From contig JAEYAR010000070.1 in assembly GCA_023404715.1 (NCBI GenBank), positions 1 through 41,527 of the forward strand: DNA of 41,527 nucleotides, in the 5' to 3' direction. Positions 7,302-14,732 of the stretch are shown in pieces. The stretch comes from Bacillota bacterium (GTDB lineage Bacteria > Bacillota > Clostridia > Christensenellales > Aristaeellaceae). The notes beneath the pieces are model-generated. The model was not told where the DNA came from. It searched no databases and saw only the letters and a list, made by a program, of their open reading frames with translations. A program made the position numbers and the translations under genes. The first letter of the stretch is position 1. Each line of letters opens with the position of its first letter.

Positions 7302-8474
7302 TTACTTGCTCTCCAGCATGTCCTGGTACATGGGCGACATATCCCGAAGCGTACGGACGATTTGCGGCAGTTTTTCGAGCACCGCGTCCACGTCCGCCTC
7401 GGTGTTGAAATCTCCCAGCGTCAGGCGCAGGGACCCGTGCGCGATTTCGTGCGGCAGGCCGATGGCCAGCAGCACGTGCGAGGGATCGAGCGAGCCGGAC
7501 GTACAGGCGGATCCGCTCGAACCTTCGATGCCCGCCAGATCCAGCCTGAGCAGCAGCGCTTCGCCCTCTATATACTGGATCGATACGTTCACGTTGCCCG
7601 GCAAGCGCTTCGTGCGGTGACCGTTCAGGCGCGCATAGGGGATTTCCTTCAGGATGCCGTCGATCAATCGGTCGCGCATGGCGGTTAGGCGCGCCGCGTG
7701 TCCCTCGATATCGCCCGTCGCCAACTCGATCGCCTTGCCCAGGCCAACGATGCCGGGCAGGTACTCCGTCCCCGCGCGCCGCGCGCGCTCCTGCGCGCCG
7801 CCGTGCATGAACGTATCGATCCGTACGCCTTTTTTGATATACAGCGCGCCGACGCCCTTGGGCCCGTAAAACTTGTGGCCGGAGAGCGAAAGCATGTCCA
7901 CGCCGAGCGCTTTCACGTCCACCGGGATCGCGCCGACGGCCTGCACCGCGTCCGTATGCATGAGCACACCGTGGGCATGGGCGATCGCGGCGATTTCGGC
8001 GATGGGTTCGACGGTTCCGATCTCGTTGTTGGCCATCATGATGCTGACGAGGAGGGTCTGATCCGTAATCGCCTTTTCTACGTCGGCGGGATCGACGAGC
8101 CCGTCTTCGTCCACCGGCAGATAGGTCACCTCAAAGCCCTGCTTTTCCAGCCACTGACAGGTATGCAGCACCGCGTGGTGTTCGATGCTGGAGGTGATGA
8201 TGTGGTTGCCCTTCGATCGATGGGCAAACCCCGCGCCCTTGATGGCCCAATTGTCCGCTTCGCTCCCCCCGGCGGTGAAATAAATCTCGCCCTTGTCCGC
8301 GCCCAGCGCCGCCGCAACCTGGCTGCGCGCCTTTTCGACCGCCCGGCGCGCTTCGCGGCCCGCGCCATGAATGCTGCTGGGGTTGCCGTAAACCTGGGTG
8401 AAGTAGGGAAGCATCGCCTCCAGCACTTCGGGCTTCGTCGCCGTCGTGGCGGCGTTATCTAGATAGATGCTCAT
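7302..8474 (-). CDS. iscS: Cysteine desulfurase IscS/NifS
   Basis: A 390-residue pyridoxal-phosphate enzyme that converts cysteine to alanine and passes persulfide sulfur to IscU. The N-terminus YLDNAATT is typical. The cofactor lysine is K201 in SLSGHKFYGPKG, and the catalytic cysteine is C324 in SSGSACTSGSLDPSH, on the longer flexible loop of IscS-type enzymes. H99-H100 (SSIEHHAV) fit the conserved active-site histidine region. The start ATG overlaps the stop of iscR by four bases (ATGA), with GGAGG 7 bases upstream, indicating translational coupling. Length and motifs are normal for the family. Confidence 0.96.
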   Translation of the reverse strand: MSIYLDNAATTATKPEVLEAMLPYFTQVYGNPSSIHGAGREARRAVEKARSQVAAALGADKGEIYFTAGGSEADNWAIKGAGFAHRSKGNHIITSSIEHHAVLHTCQWLEKQGFEVTYLPVDEDGLVDPADVEKAITDQTLLVSIMMANNEIGTVEPIAEIAAIAHAHGVLMHTDAVQAVGAIPVDVKALGVDMLSLSGHKFYGPKGVGALYIKKGVRIDTFMHGGAQERARRAGTEYLPGIVGLGKAIELATGDIEGHAARLTAMRDRLIDGILKEIPYARLNGHRTKRLPGNVNVSIQYIEGEALLLRLDLAGIEGSSGSACTSGSLDPSHVLLAIGLPHEIAHGSLRLTLGDFNTEADVDAVLEKLPQIVRTLRDMSPMYQDMLESK

Positions 8475-8917
8475 GGATTTTCCTCCTTATGCGCTCTTTC
8501 AGCCATCATGCGCTTGTGATCGTCCAGCATATCCTGCAGCGTCACCGAGTAGAGCACGTCGTCCATGCTCTTGGAGAGCCGCTCCCAGACCCCCTTGGTT
8601 GGGCATGCGCAGGAGCGCTCGCAGCTTTTGTCGTCGGCCAGGCAGTCGGCCAACAAGATAGGCCCTTCCAGCACATGCATGAGCTCGCCCATCGTGATGT
8701 CGCCCGGGGCCTTGCCCAGCATATAGCCTCCTTGCGCGCCGCGTACGCTCTCCACCAGCCCTTCGCGCCTGAGCAGCGCGATGAGCTGCTCCAAATACTG
8801 CTCTGGAATGTTCTGGCTCTCGGCGATGCTTTTCAGCGGCTGAGGGCCCTGGCCGTAACGCGCCGCCAGCTCGAACATCGCATGGATCCCATAGCGCGCG
8901 CGCGTTGAAAGCTTCAT
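8471..8917 (-). CDS. iscR: Rrf2-family regulator, IscR-like
   Basis: A 148-residue winged-helix regulator. The N-terminal helix-turn-helix (MKLSTRARYGIHAMFELA, then SIAESQNIPEQYLEQL) is typical of Rrf2 proteins. Four cysteines lie at 92, 99, 103 and 105. IscR binds a [2Fe-2S] cluster with three cysteines, so cluster sensing is likely, though which residues bind is not certain. It is the first gene of the operon with iscS and iscU, which supports autoregulation of iron-sulfur assembly. Its promoter is bracketed by two similar 23-base dyad repeats, the best candidates for its own operators. A CymR-like role is the alternative, but the linkage to iscSU favours IscR. Confidence 0.9.
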   Translation of the reverse strand: MKLSTRARYGIHAMFELAARYGQGPQPLKSIAESQNIPEQYLEQLIALLRREGLVESVRGAQGGYMLGKAPGDITMGELMHVLEGPILLADCLADDKSCERSCACPTKGVWERLSKSMDDVLYSVTLQDMLDDHKRMMAERAHKEENP

Positions 8918-8932
8918 GATCTGTCTCCCCTC

Positions 8933-8955
8933 GTAATCTCGATCTTTTTTATCAG
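8933..8955 (-). promoter_or_regulatory. Candidate IscR operator, downstream repeat
   Basis: This 23-base site matches the one at 9007-9029 at 17 of 23 positions without gaps. It contains an imperfect dyad, CTGAT and ATCGAG around an A-rich centre. It lies just downstream of the -10, overlapping the likely transcription start. Operator function is inferred from position. Confidence 0.45.
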
Positions 8956-8967
8956 AATTGCACGCTT

Positions 8968-8996
8968 ATCCTAGCACGCGTCCCAGGGCTTGTCAA
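8968..8996 (-). promoter_or_regulatory. Sigma-A promoter of iscRSU
   Basis: TTGACA (8996-8991) and TAGGAT (8973-8968) are separated by exactly 17 bases. Transcription would start near 8961, giving a short leader to the iscR ATG at 8917. It lies between the two candidate operator repeats. Confidence 0.85.
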
Positions 8997-9006
8997 TAGC
9001 CCGCTT

Positions 9007-9029
9007 CTAATTTCGACTATTTTTATCGG
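9007..9029 (-). promoter_or_regulatory. Candidate IscR operator, upstream repeat
   Basis: This is the partner of the repeat at 8933-8955, placed 10 bases upstream of the -35. With its flanks it forms a clearer dyad, ATTTC-CGA and TCG-AAAT around TAAAAATAG. The spacing between the two copies is 74 bases start to start, about seven helical turns. Confidence 0.45.
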
Positions 9030-9044
9030 AAATAAACGCAAAAA

Positions 9045-9072
9045 CCCCGCCGTTTGCATTCAAACGGCGGGG
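9045..9072 (-). terminator. Intrinsic terminator of glyA
   Basis: CCCCGCCGTTTG and CAAACGGCGGGG form a 12-base-pair stem with a 4-base loop, followed on the minus strand by TTTTT. It starts 30 bases after the glyA stop. Confidence 0.93.
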
Positions 9073-9101
9073 AAATTTTAACACAAAAACAGATCGCCGG
9101 C

Positions 9102-10355
9102 TTAAAGCCTGGTCACGCCCTCGTAGAGCGGATAGGCGGCGCACAGCGCCTCTACCTCGGCCTTGACGGCGGGCAGCGCCGCTTCCTTCTCCCGCACGAC
9201 GCGGGCGATCCATCCGGCGATGGTCCGCATCTGCTCCTCCCGCATGCCGCGCGTCGTCACGGCGGGCGTGCCTACGCGGACGCCGCTCGTCACGAAGGGG
9301 CTGAGCGTCTCCTTGGGGATCGTGTTCTTGTTGACGGTGATGTTCGCCTGCCCCAGCAGCGCTTCGAGCTCCTTGCCCGTCACGCCCGTACCCGTCAGAT
9401 CCAGCAGCATCAGGTGATTGTCCGTGCCGCCGGAGACGAGGCGGATGCCCTCCCGGCCAAACGCTTCCGCCATGGCTTTCGCGTTGAGAACGATCTGATG
9501 CTGATACGCCTTAAAGGCGGGCTGCAGCGCCTCATAAAAGCAAACGGCCTTGCCGGCGATGACGTGCTCAAGCGGGCCGCCCTGCGTGCCGGGGAAGATC
9601 GCCTTGTCGATCGCCTTGGCATACTGCTCCTTACAAAGGATCATGCCGCCGCGCGGGCCGCGCAACGTCTTGTGCGTCGTGGTCGTCACAAAGTCCGCAT
9701 ACGGCACAGGGCTGGGATGCTCGCCCGCCGCAATGAGGCCCGCGATATGCGCCATATCCACCATCAGCAGCGCGTTCACCTGGTCGGCAATCGCGCGCAG
9801 GCGCGCAAAATCGATAATACGCGAATAAGCCGACGCGCCGGCGACGATCATCTTTGGGCGGCAATCGCGCGCGATGCGAAGCACATCGTCGTAGTCGATG
9901 ACCTCCGTATCCTCCGTCACGCCGTAGGGCACGAAATGAAAATATTGGCCGGACATATTGACGGGGCTTCCATGCGTCAGGTGGCCGCCATGCGAGAGGT
10001 TCATACCCATCACGGTATCGCCCGGCTGTAACATGGCAAAGTATACCGCCATGTTCGCCTGCGCGCCTGAATGCGGCTGCACGTTGGCGTGGTCGGCCGA
10101 GAAGAGCTCCTTGGCGCGCTCACGCGCGAGATTTTCTACGACGTCGACAAACTGGCAGCCGCCATAATATCGCTTGCCGGGGTACCCTTCCGCATATTTG
10201 TTCGTCAGGTGGGATCCCATCGCCGCGAGCACGGCGTCGCTTACGAAGTTCTCCGAGGCGATGAGCTCGATATGTGCGCGCTGGCGGCCCAGTTCGTCCT
10301 CCATTGCCTGCGCCACCTGGGGATCGACCGCCCGAATCGCAGCAAAGTCAATCAT
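9102..10355 (-). CDS. glyA: Serine hydroxymethyltransferase
   Basis: A 417-residue pyridoxal-phosphate enzyme that interconverts serine and glycine and charges tetrahydrofolate with one-carbon units in the cytoplasm. The signature DFVTTTTHKTLRGPRGG carries the cofactor lysine K229. The folate and substrate motifs LIASENF (31-37) and YAEGYPGKRYYGG (54-66) are intact and the length is normal. ATG at 10355 (MIDFAAI) is chosen because it matches the family N-terminus and sits downstream of a clear promoter; the frame stays open further upstream, but that part overlaps the promoter. It is a single-gene unit ending in a strong terminator. I saw no riboswitch in its short leader. Confidence 0.97.
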   Translation of the reverse strand: MIDFAAIRAVDPQVAQAMEDELGRQRAHIELIASENFVSDAVLAAMGSHLTNKYAEGYPGKRYYGGCQFVDVVENLARERAKELFSADHANVQPHSGAQANMAVYFAMLQPGDTVMGMNLSHGGHLTHGSPVNMSGQYFHFVPYGVTEDTEVIDYDDVLRIARDCRPKMIVAGASAYSRIIDFARLRAIADQVNALLMVDMAHIAGLIAAGEHPSPVPYADFVTTTTHKTLRGPRGGMILCKEQYAKAIDKAIFPGTQGGPLEHVIAGKAVCFYEALQPAFKAYQHQIVLNAKAMAEAFGREGIRLVSGGTDNHLMLLDLTGTGVTGKELEALLGQANITVNKNTIPKETLSPFVTSGVRVGTPAVTTRGMREEQMRTIAGWIARVVREKEAALPAVKAEVEALCAAYPLYEGVTRL

Positions 10356-10388
10356 GTCTAAAGCCCCTTCCGTTTTCGATATGTCCCT

Positions 10389-10417
10389 ATTATATCGCCT
10401 AGGGCCGGCGTTGGCAA
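10389..10417 (-). promoter_or_regulatory. Sigma-A promoter of glyA
   Basis: TTGCCA (10417-10412) and a perfect TATAAT (10394-10389) are 17 bases apart. The -35 begins only a few bases after the stop codon of the upstream kinase-like gene, so little room is left for a terminator between the two. Confidence 0.85.
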
Positions 10418-10421
10418 GCAT

Positions 10422-11306
10422 TCATTCGTCGAGCGTCGACAGCTCGATCGCCAGCGTACGCTGCGATACGATCTTGGGCAATGCGCCCGTGCAGACGTCC
10501 GCCTCGCAAAGCCGCGGCAGGCGGATGGAGACGCTCGTGCCTCTGCCCAGCGCGCTCTTGACCGCGACGCGTCCGCGCATCCCCTCTGCAAACGCGCGCA
10601 CGACCGCCATGCCGATCCCTTGGCCCATGCCGGGCGCGGGCGCCTCGCGGCTCACGTCAGAGCGCGTGAATAGCCGCCTCATCTGGCTCTTATCCATGCC
10701 GCAGCCCGTGTCTTCCACGGTCATGACGGCGTCGCTCCCCACCGATTCGAGCTTCAGGGCGATCTCCCCGCCCGGCCCCGTAAATCGTATCGCGTTGGAG
10801 ATCAGGTTGAGGACGCACCGCGCGAGCTTATCCGCGTCGCCCAAGACCCAGCAGCGCTCCGCATCCGGCAGCACGCGCACGAGCCGCCTATCGCGGTCCG
10901 CGATGCGTGGGCGGCAGCTTTCCGCGAGGCGGCTAAACCACTCGACGAGCTCGATCGGTTCCTGTGCAAAGTGCAGCCGGCAGTAGTCGAGGCGCGCCAG
11001 ATCGAGGATGTTTCGCACCAACCGCAGGCCAATCCTAGCGCCCCTGCTCGCCTCGCCGGTCCATTCGCCCCGCAGAGATGCGTCGACGACTCGTTCGAGC
11101 GGCTCCTCGATCGATGCGCTTAAGTCCGCTATGCGGCCAAGTAGCCGCTCCTCCTTCTGAGCAGACAGCCGCGGCAACGCAGCCATCTGATCTGCCACGT
11201 CGGGCGCGGCGCAGTAAAGCACCCCGTTTTCTTGAAGCAGCCTGATCGCCTCGCCGGCCTCTTTGATTTCGATCCACCCCTGGGGTATTCTTTTTGCGTG
11301 GTCCAC
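10422..11306 (-). CDS. Cytosolic histidine-kinase-like ATPase without H-box histidine
   Basis: A 294-residue protein with a full HATPase_c domain: N-box NLISNAIRF (167-175), G1 box VEDTGCGMD (197-205) and G2 box GMGQGIGMAVV (226-236). The preceding dimerisation-like helix reads DLSASIEEPLERV (61-73), which aligns with the usual SHELRTPL H-box but has alanine where the phospho-acceptor histidine belongs. There is no signal peptide or membrane segment, and the first 50 residues match no sensor domain I recognise. No response regulator is adjacent. It may be a degenerate kinase, a phosphatase-type partner, or use another acceptor. The GTG start follows GGAG by 9 bases and a very good promoter. 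It is an orphan single-gene unit. Confidence 0.8.
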   Translation of the reverse strand: MDHAKRIPQGWIEIKEAGEAIRLLQENGVLYCAAPDVADQMAALPRLSAQKEERLLGRIADLSASIEEPLERVVDASLRGEWTGEASRGARIGLRLVRNILDLARLDYCRLHFAQEPIELVEWFSRLAESCRPRIADRDRRLVRVLPDAERCWVLGDADKLARCVLNLISNAIRFTGPGGEIALKLESVGSDAVMTVEDTGCGMDKSQMRRLFTRSDVSREAPAPGMGQGIGMAVVRAFAEGMRGRVAVKSALGRGTSVSIRLPRLCEADVCTGALPKIVSQRTLAIELSTLDE

Positions 11307-11347
11307 ATTTACCCTCTCCTTTGTGCAGACATCGGGCTTTTATGGAC

Positions 11348-11376
11348 ATTATAAGCGCAAACGCTTTATGATTCAA
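11348..11376 (-). promoter_or_regulatory. Sigma-A promoter of the kinase-like gene
   Basis: TTGAAT (11376-11371) and TATAAT (11353-11348) are separated by 17 bases, inside an AT-rich stretch unlike the rest of the window. A short inverted repeat, GCGTTTGCGC, lies in the spacer. The start codon is about 40 bases downstream. Confidence 0.85.
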
Positions 11377-11445
11377 GAGCAAATTAATTAAATAAGTGAC
11401 TATAGGAATTATATTATGCAAAAAATGAAGAAAAAAGGGTGATAA

Positions 11446-11471
11446 CAAAAAAACACCGGCTAAACCGATGT
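11446..11471 (-). terminator. Intrinsic terminator of the SRP RNA gene
   Basis: On the minus strand ACATCGG and CCGGTGT form a 7-base-pair stem (one G-U pair) with a 5-base loop, followed by seven T. It lies about 20 bases after the end of the SRP RNA. Confidence 0.85.
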
Positions 11472-11491
11472 TTCAAGATGAACATAAAACC

Positions 11492-11614
11492 GTAAGGGCT
11501 CAGGCCAGGCATCCCCGCGGCACATGCTGCTGAATGCTTATTGCTGCTTCCTTCCGGACCTGACAAGATTCACATCGCCTCATTGCACAGGACCCGTCCG
11601 TCATCGCGCCTTAC
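11492..11614 (-). ncRNA. ffs: Signal recognition particle RNA (4.5S-type)
   Basis: The minus strand contains the near-universal SRP RNA core: GTCAGGTCCGGAAGGAAGCA, with the GGAAG tetraloop region and the flanking symmetric and asymmetric loops that bind Ffh. The arms pair outward: GGGTCC near 11595 faces GAGCCC near 11496, and GTAAGG (11614-11609) can pair with CCTTAC (11497-11492), which sets the approximate ends. A sigma-A promoter lies just upstream and an intrinsic terminator just downstream, so it is a stand-alone gene. The size (about 100-123 nt) points to the small form without the large Alu domain. The exact 5' end is an estimate. Confidence 0.93.
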
Positions 11615-11623
11615 AGCTTATTT

Positions 11624-11652
11624 ATTGTAGACGATTTCGCTTCAGAAATCAA
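11624..11652 (-). promoter_or_regulatory. Sigma-A promoter of ffs
   Basis: TTGATT (11652-11647) and TACAAT (11629-11624) are separated by 17 bases. The predicted start near 11617 agrees with the RNA end inferred from base pairing. Confidence 0.85.
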
Positions 11653-11705
11653 GCCTTTCTTTCATTCTTCCACGATTTAAGTGAATTTTTCAAAGATTTC
11701 ACCCG

Positions 11706-13184
11706 CTACAGCAGGATGCAGATCATCCCGCCCGTACCCTCGTTGATGATGCGGCTAAGCGTTTGCTGTACCTTATCCTGCACGTCCGGCGGCATGCGCA
11801 TCAGCTTGGTCGAAAGCCCTTCGCGCATGAGGTCGTCGAGCGATTTGCCGAACATATTCGTCGACCAGATCTTTGCCGGGTCTTGCTCGAATCCGGAGAG
11901 CAGATATTGCACCAGCTCCTCCGATTGCTGCTCTGTGCCTACGATGGGCGATACCTCGGCCTCGATATCCACACGGATCATGTGCAGCGAAGGGGCGCTC
12001 GCCTTTAGACGCACGCCGAAGTGATTCCCCTGCTTGACGATTTCCGGCTCGCTGAGCTTGAGCTCATCCATGCTCGGCGCGACGAGGCCATAGCCCGTCT
12101 CCCGCACGGAGGCGAGCGCCTGCGCGACGCGGTCGTACTCCTTCTTGGCCTCGACCAGCTCCTTCATCAGCTGCAGCAGATGCGCGTCGCTGCGGATGAC
12201 CGTGCCGCAGTGTTCGCCGAGAATGCGGTTAAAGAGACCGTCTCGTAGCGGCAGCGCGTAGGCGACCTCGCCGCTGCCCAGGTCGATACGGCTCTGCGTT
12301 GCGGGCAAGGCGTAGTTCGAATCGTCAAAGGCGTGGGCAAATACCTCGCTTTCGCGAACGCACATGGCAGGCTGGGCCGCTTCGCGCGCCCTGCCGACCA
12401 GCTCCTGCAAAAGCCAGTGTCCGTCGTCGAGCGCGAGCGCCCACGCGGGCAGCGCGACGCGTACCTCGCTCACCGGGAATTCATAGAGCACTTGCCTAAG
12501 CACATCCTGGATATCGTCCAGATCCATCTCCTTCACATTTTGGAGCAGTACGGGCACGCCGTACTTTTCGGCGAGCGCGGCTTGCAGCTCCCGGTTTTCG
12601 GCGCTCCCCGGCTCGCTCGTGTTGAGGATCACGATAAAGGGCTTTCCAAGCTGTTTGAGTTCGCGCACGACGCGCTCCTCCGCCTCGACGTATGCGCTCC
12701 GGGGGATTTCCGTAAAGCTTCCGTCCGTCGTCACGACGAGGCCGATCGTGCTGTGATCGGCGATGACCTTTCGCGTACCGATCTCGGCGGCATCCTCAAA
12801 GGGGATATCGTTTTCGTGCCATGGCGTCTTGACCATGCGGGGTACGTCGTTTTCCTGTGTGCCCATCGCCCCGCGGATGAGGTAACCTACGCAGTCGACT
12901 AACTGTACGTTGGCGCTCGCGTTATCCGAAAACTGTACGCTTACCGCCTCGCCCGGCACGAATTTAGGCTGGGTCGTCATGATCGTCTTGCCCGAACCGC
13001 TCTGCGGCAGCTCGTCGCGCGTGCGCTCGCGCCTGCGCGCGTTGTCAATCCGGTCCAGCACCAGCTTTTCCATGAACTGTGTGATCAACGTGGACTTTCC
13101 GGTGCGCACCGGCCCCACGACGCCGATGTAAATATCGCTGTCCGTCCGGTTGGCGATATCCCGATACAGATCTTGCTGTTCCAT
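11706..13184 (-). CDS. spoIVA: Stage IV sporulation protein A, spore-coat ATPase
   Basis: A 492-residue protein, the same length as Bacillus SpoIVA. In the family it is made in the mother cell, hydrolyses ATP and polymerises on the forespore to form the base layer of the coat. Walker A is GPVRTGKST (24-32). The N-terminal IYIGVVGPVRTGKSTLITQF and the C-terminal end GTGGMICILL are typical of the family. ATG at 13184 follows GGAGGG by 8 bases; the frame is open further upstream but lacks any ribosome-binding site there. It is a single gene between the htrA unit and the SRP RNA gene, with a sigma-E-like promoter. I saw no clear terminator between its stop and the ffs promoter. Confidence 0.97.
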   Translation of the reverse strand: MEQQDLYRDIANRTDSDIYIGVVGPVRTGKSTLITQFMEKLVLDRIDNARRRERTRDELPQSGSGKTIMTTQPKFVPGEAVSVQFSDNASANVQLVDCVGYLIRGAMGTQENDVPRMVKTPWHENDIPFEDAAEIGTRKVIADHSTIGLVVTTDGSFTEIPRSAYVEAEERVVRELKQLGKPFIVILNTSEPGSAENRELQAALAEKYGVPVLLQNVKEMDLDDIQDVLRQVLYEFPVSEVRVALPAWALALDDGHWLLQELVGRAREAAQPAMCVRESEVFAHAFDDSNYALPATQSRIDLGSGEVAYALPLRDGLFNRILGEHCGTVIRSDAHLLQLMKELVEAKKEYDRVAQALASVRETGYGLVAPSMDELKLSEPEIVKQGNHFGVRLKASAPSLHMIRVDIEAEVSPIVGTEQQSEELVQYLLSGFEQDPAKIWSTNMFGKSLDDLMREGLSTKLMRMPPDVQDKVQQTLSRIINEGTGGMICILL

Positions 13185-13210
13185 CAACTCATCCCTCCCA
13201 CTGTCACAGG

Positions 13211-13239
13211 ATCGTATGCAAAAAGGCCGTCGACTATGT
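13211..13239 (-). promoter_or_regulatory. Candidate sigma-E promoter of spoIVA
   Basis: The minus strand has CATACGAT (13218-13211), one base from the sigma-E -10 consensus CATACAAT. ACATAGT (13239-13233) with the ATA core lies 14 bases upstream, the usual sigma-E spacing. spoIVA is a known sigma-E regulon gene in Bacillus. The -35 falls in the loop of the upstream terminator hairpin. Confidence 0.5.
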
Positions 13240-13248
13240 CGACGGCCT
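13220..13248 (-). terminator. Intrinsic terminator upstream of spoIVA
   Basis: AGGCCGTCGAC and GTCGACGGCCT form an 11-base-pair stem with a 3-base loop, followed on the minus strand by TTTTT. It would stop transcripts arriving from htrA before spoIVA. Confidence 0.8.
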
Positions 13249-13448
13249 CGTGCAAAATGAATGCTCATTTTGCACGAAGATCACGGGTGATGTTTTCCTC
13301 CGCAAATACTACGCATTTGATTACTGAAAACGCCCCGCCCGACAAGGGAGCGAAGCGACTAGGCGCGAGGACAGCGCGAAGCGCTCCACAGCGCCGTACC
13401 CCGCGCAGCTTGCGCGGGGCGTAACAGGCAAAGCCGGTCGATACGATT
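13249..13448 (+). repeat. Dispersed palindromic intergenic repeat, copy B
   Basis: Same element type as at 781-896, here on the plus strand and antisense to the flanking genes. Order: perfect inverted repeat CGTGCAAAATGA/TCATTTTGCACG (13249-13276, 4-base loop), ACGGGTGAT (13283-13291), CTCCGCAAA (13298-13306), a weak CAAAT/ATTTG hairpin, GCCCCGCCC (13332-13340), and CGATACGATT (13439-13448). Between the last two landmarks it carries about 85 extra GC-rich bases that are absent from copy A, including a strong hairpin CCCCGCGCA/TGCGCGGGG (about 13399-13419). Beyond its end, ATGAAGGAGAA/TTCCCCTTCAT forms another near-perfect hairpin. I see no credible coding capacity. Confidence 0.7.
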
Positions 13449-13529
13449 CCATATGAAGGAGAATCTTCCCCTTCATACATCCCCAATAAAGATACCAAGG
13501 CTTGTAAGCGCCCTGTTCGTTTGCATGGG

Positions 13530-14654
13530 TTAGGCCTGCGCGGCGTCCTGCGCCGCCAGTTCCACCGTGATCTTCATCGTCTCCCCCTTGGGGATGCGAT
13601 CGTTGATGGTGAGATCCGGCAGGTTCGGGACGCGGTAGATCTCGAGCTCCACCTTGTCGCCAACCATCCTCGTGTTGACCACAATGGTGAGATCCGTATG
13701 CTGGCGCACGCGCTTACCGTCCACGCTGAGCACGATGTCGCCGTCCTTGATGCCGGCCTTCTCCGCTGCGCTCCCCGCCTGCACGCTGCTGATGTAGGCG
13801 CCCGCGGGCAGCGCGCCCTCCACCGGCGTTTCCGTGCCGCGAATCGTCGAGACCGTGATGCCCAGCTTTGGGCGCGTCACCTGTCCGAACTTGATGATGC
13901 TATCCACGATGGGCTTTACAACGTCCATGGGAATCGCCATGCCGATGCCTTCAATGCTCGCCCCGTACCCCACGGAGGTAAACTTCATCGAAGGGATGCC
14001 GATGAGCTGCCCGCGCGTATTAAACATGGCGCCGCCGCTGTTGCCCGAGTTGATCGCCGCATCGGTCTGGATCATCTTGACGATCGAATTCTCGATTTCG
14101 CGGTTCAGGCCGCTCACCACGCCGACCGTCACCGTATCGGCAAACTGCTGCCCGAGCGGGTTGCCGATGACGATCGCCCAGTCGCCGACGCGCACCGACT
14201 CCGGGTCGGCCATCGTGACGGCGGGCAGGCTGCCCTCCGTCGCCTGCAGCACGGCCAGGTCTGTCAATTCGTCGTAGCCGATGAGCTTGGCGTCGATCAG
14301 CTCGCCCTGCCAAATAATCTGTATTTCCCGCGCGTTTTGAATGACGTGATAATTCGTCACCACATGCCCCTGCGTCGTGATCACGACGCCCGAGCCAGAG
14401 GCCTGCTCGATCGACTCCGTCTGCCCGGTATACAGGCTGAACGCGTGCGTCTTGTTGCTGACGCCCACGACGCACGGCATTACGACCTCCACCACGTCCG
14501 CAAACGGGCTCTTGATCTCCTCCAGCACCTGGACGTATTCGCCCTCCGCATAGGCGCTCTTGCCGATCGTTCCGTCCGACGTGATGCCGAACGCCGTAAG
14601 CACCGCGGCGGAGCAGATCATGACCGCGGCGACAGCCGAGGCGATATAGCCCAT
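13530..14654 (-). CDS. htrA: HtrA/DegP-like serine protease with PDZ domain
   Basis: A 374-residue membrane-anchored protease for quality control of exported proteins. An N-terminal hydrophobic segment (about 2-24) would anchor it with the protease outside. The trypsin-like domain has the full triad: H103 (VTNYHVI), D132 (DELTDLAVL) and S206 (INSGNSGGAM). One PDZ domain follows (about 265-350), with AGSAAEKAGIKDGDIVLSVD. ATG at 14654 has AGGGG 8 bases upstream; GTG at 14669 is an in-frame alternative. It lies about 80 bases downstream of mutS2 on the same strand, with no terminator seen between them, so it may be the last gene of that unit. Confidence 0.93.
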   Translation of the reverse strand: MGYIASAVAAVMICSAAVLTAFGITSDGTIGKSAYAEGEYVQVLEEIKSPFADVVEVVMPCVVGVSNKTHAFSLYTGQTESIEQASGSGVVITTQGHVVTNYHVIQNAREIQIIWQGELIDAKLIGYDELTDLAVLQATEGSLPAVTMADPESVRVGDWAIVIGNPLGQQFADTVTVGVVSGLNREIENSIVKMIQTDAAINSGNSGGAMFNTRGQLIGIPSMKFTSVGYGASIEGIGMAIPMDVVKPIVDSIIKFGQVTRPKLGITVSTIRGTETPVEGALPAGAYISSVQAGSAAEKAGIKDGDIVLSVDGKRVRQHTDLTIVVNTRMVGDKVELEIYRVPNLPDLTINDRIPKGETMKITVELAAQDAAQA

Positions 14655-14732
14655 GAGATTCCCCTTCACAGCCGCACTTCCCCCTTCTTCATGTCAAGCG
14701 TAGTGTGTGCGAAGGCGCGCGCGATTATCACT

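Noticed and set aside
10356..10388. Glycine riboswitch or T-box before glyA
   Set aside because: The leader from the promoter to the start is only about 30 bases, too short for either.
13265..13498. Open frame on the minus strand (77 codons) across repeat copy B
   Set aside because: It runs through the hairpin-rich repeat and has no ribosome-binding site; a repeat-derived chance frame is more likely.
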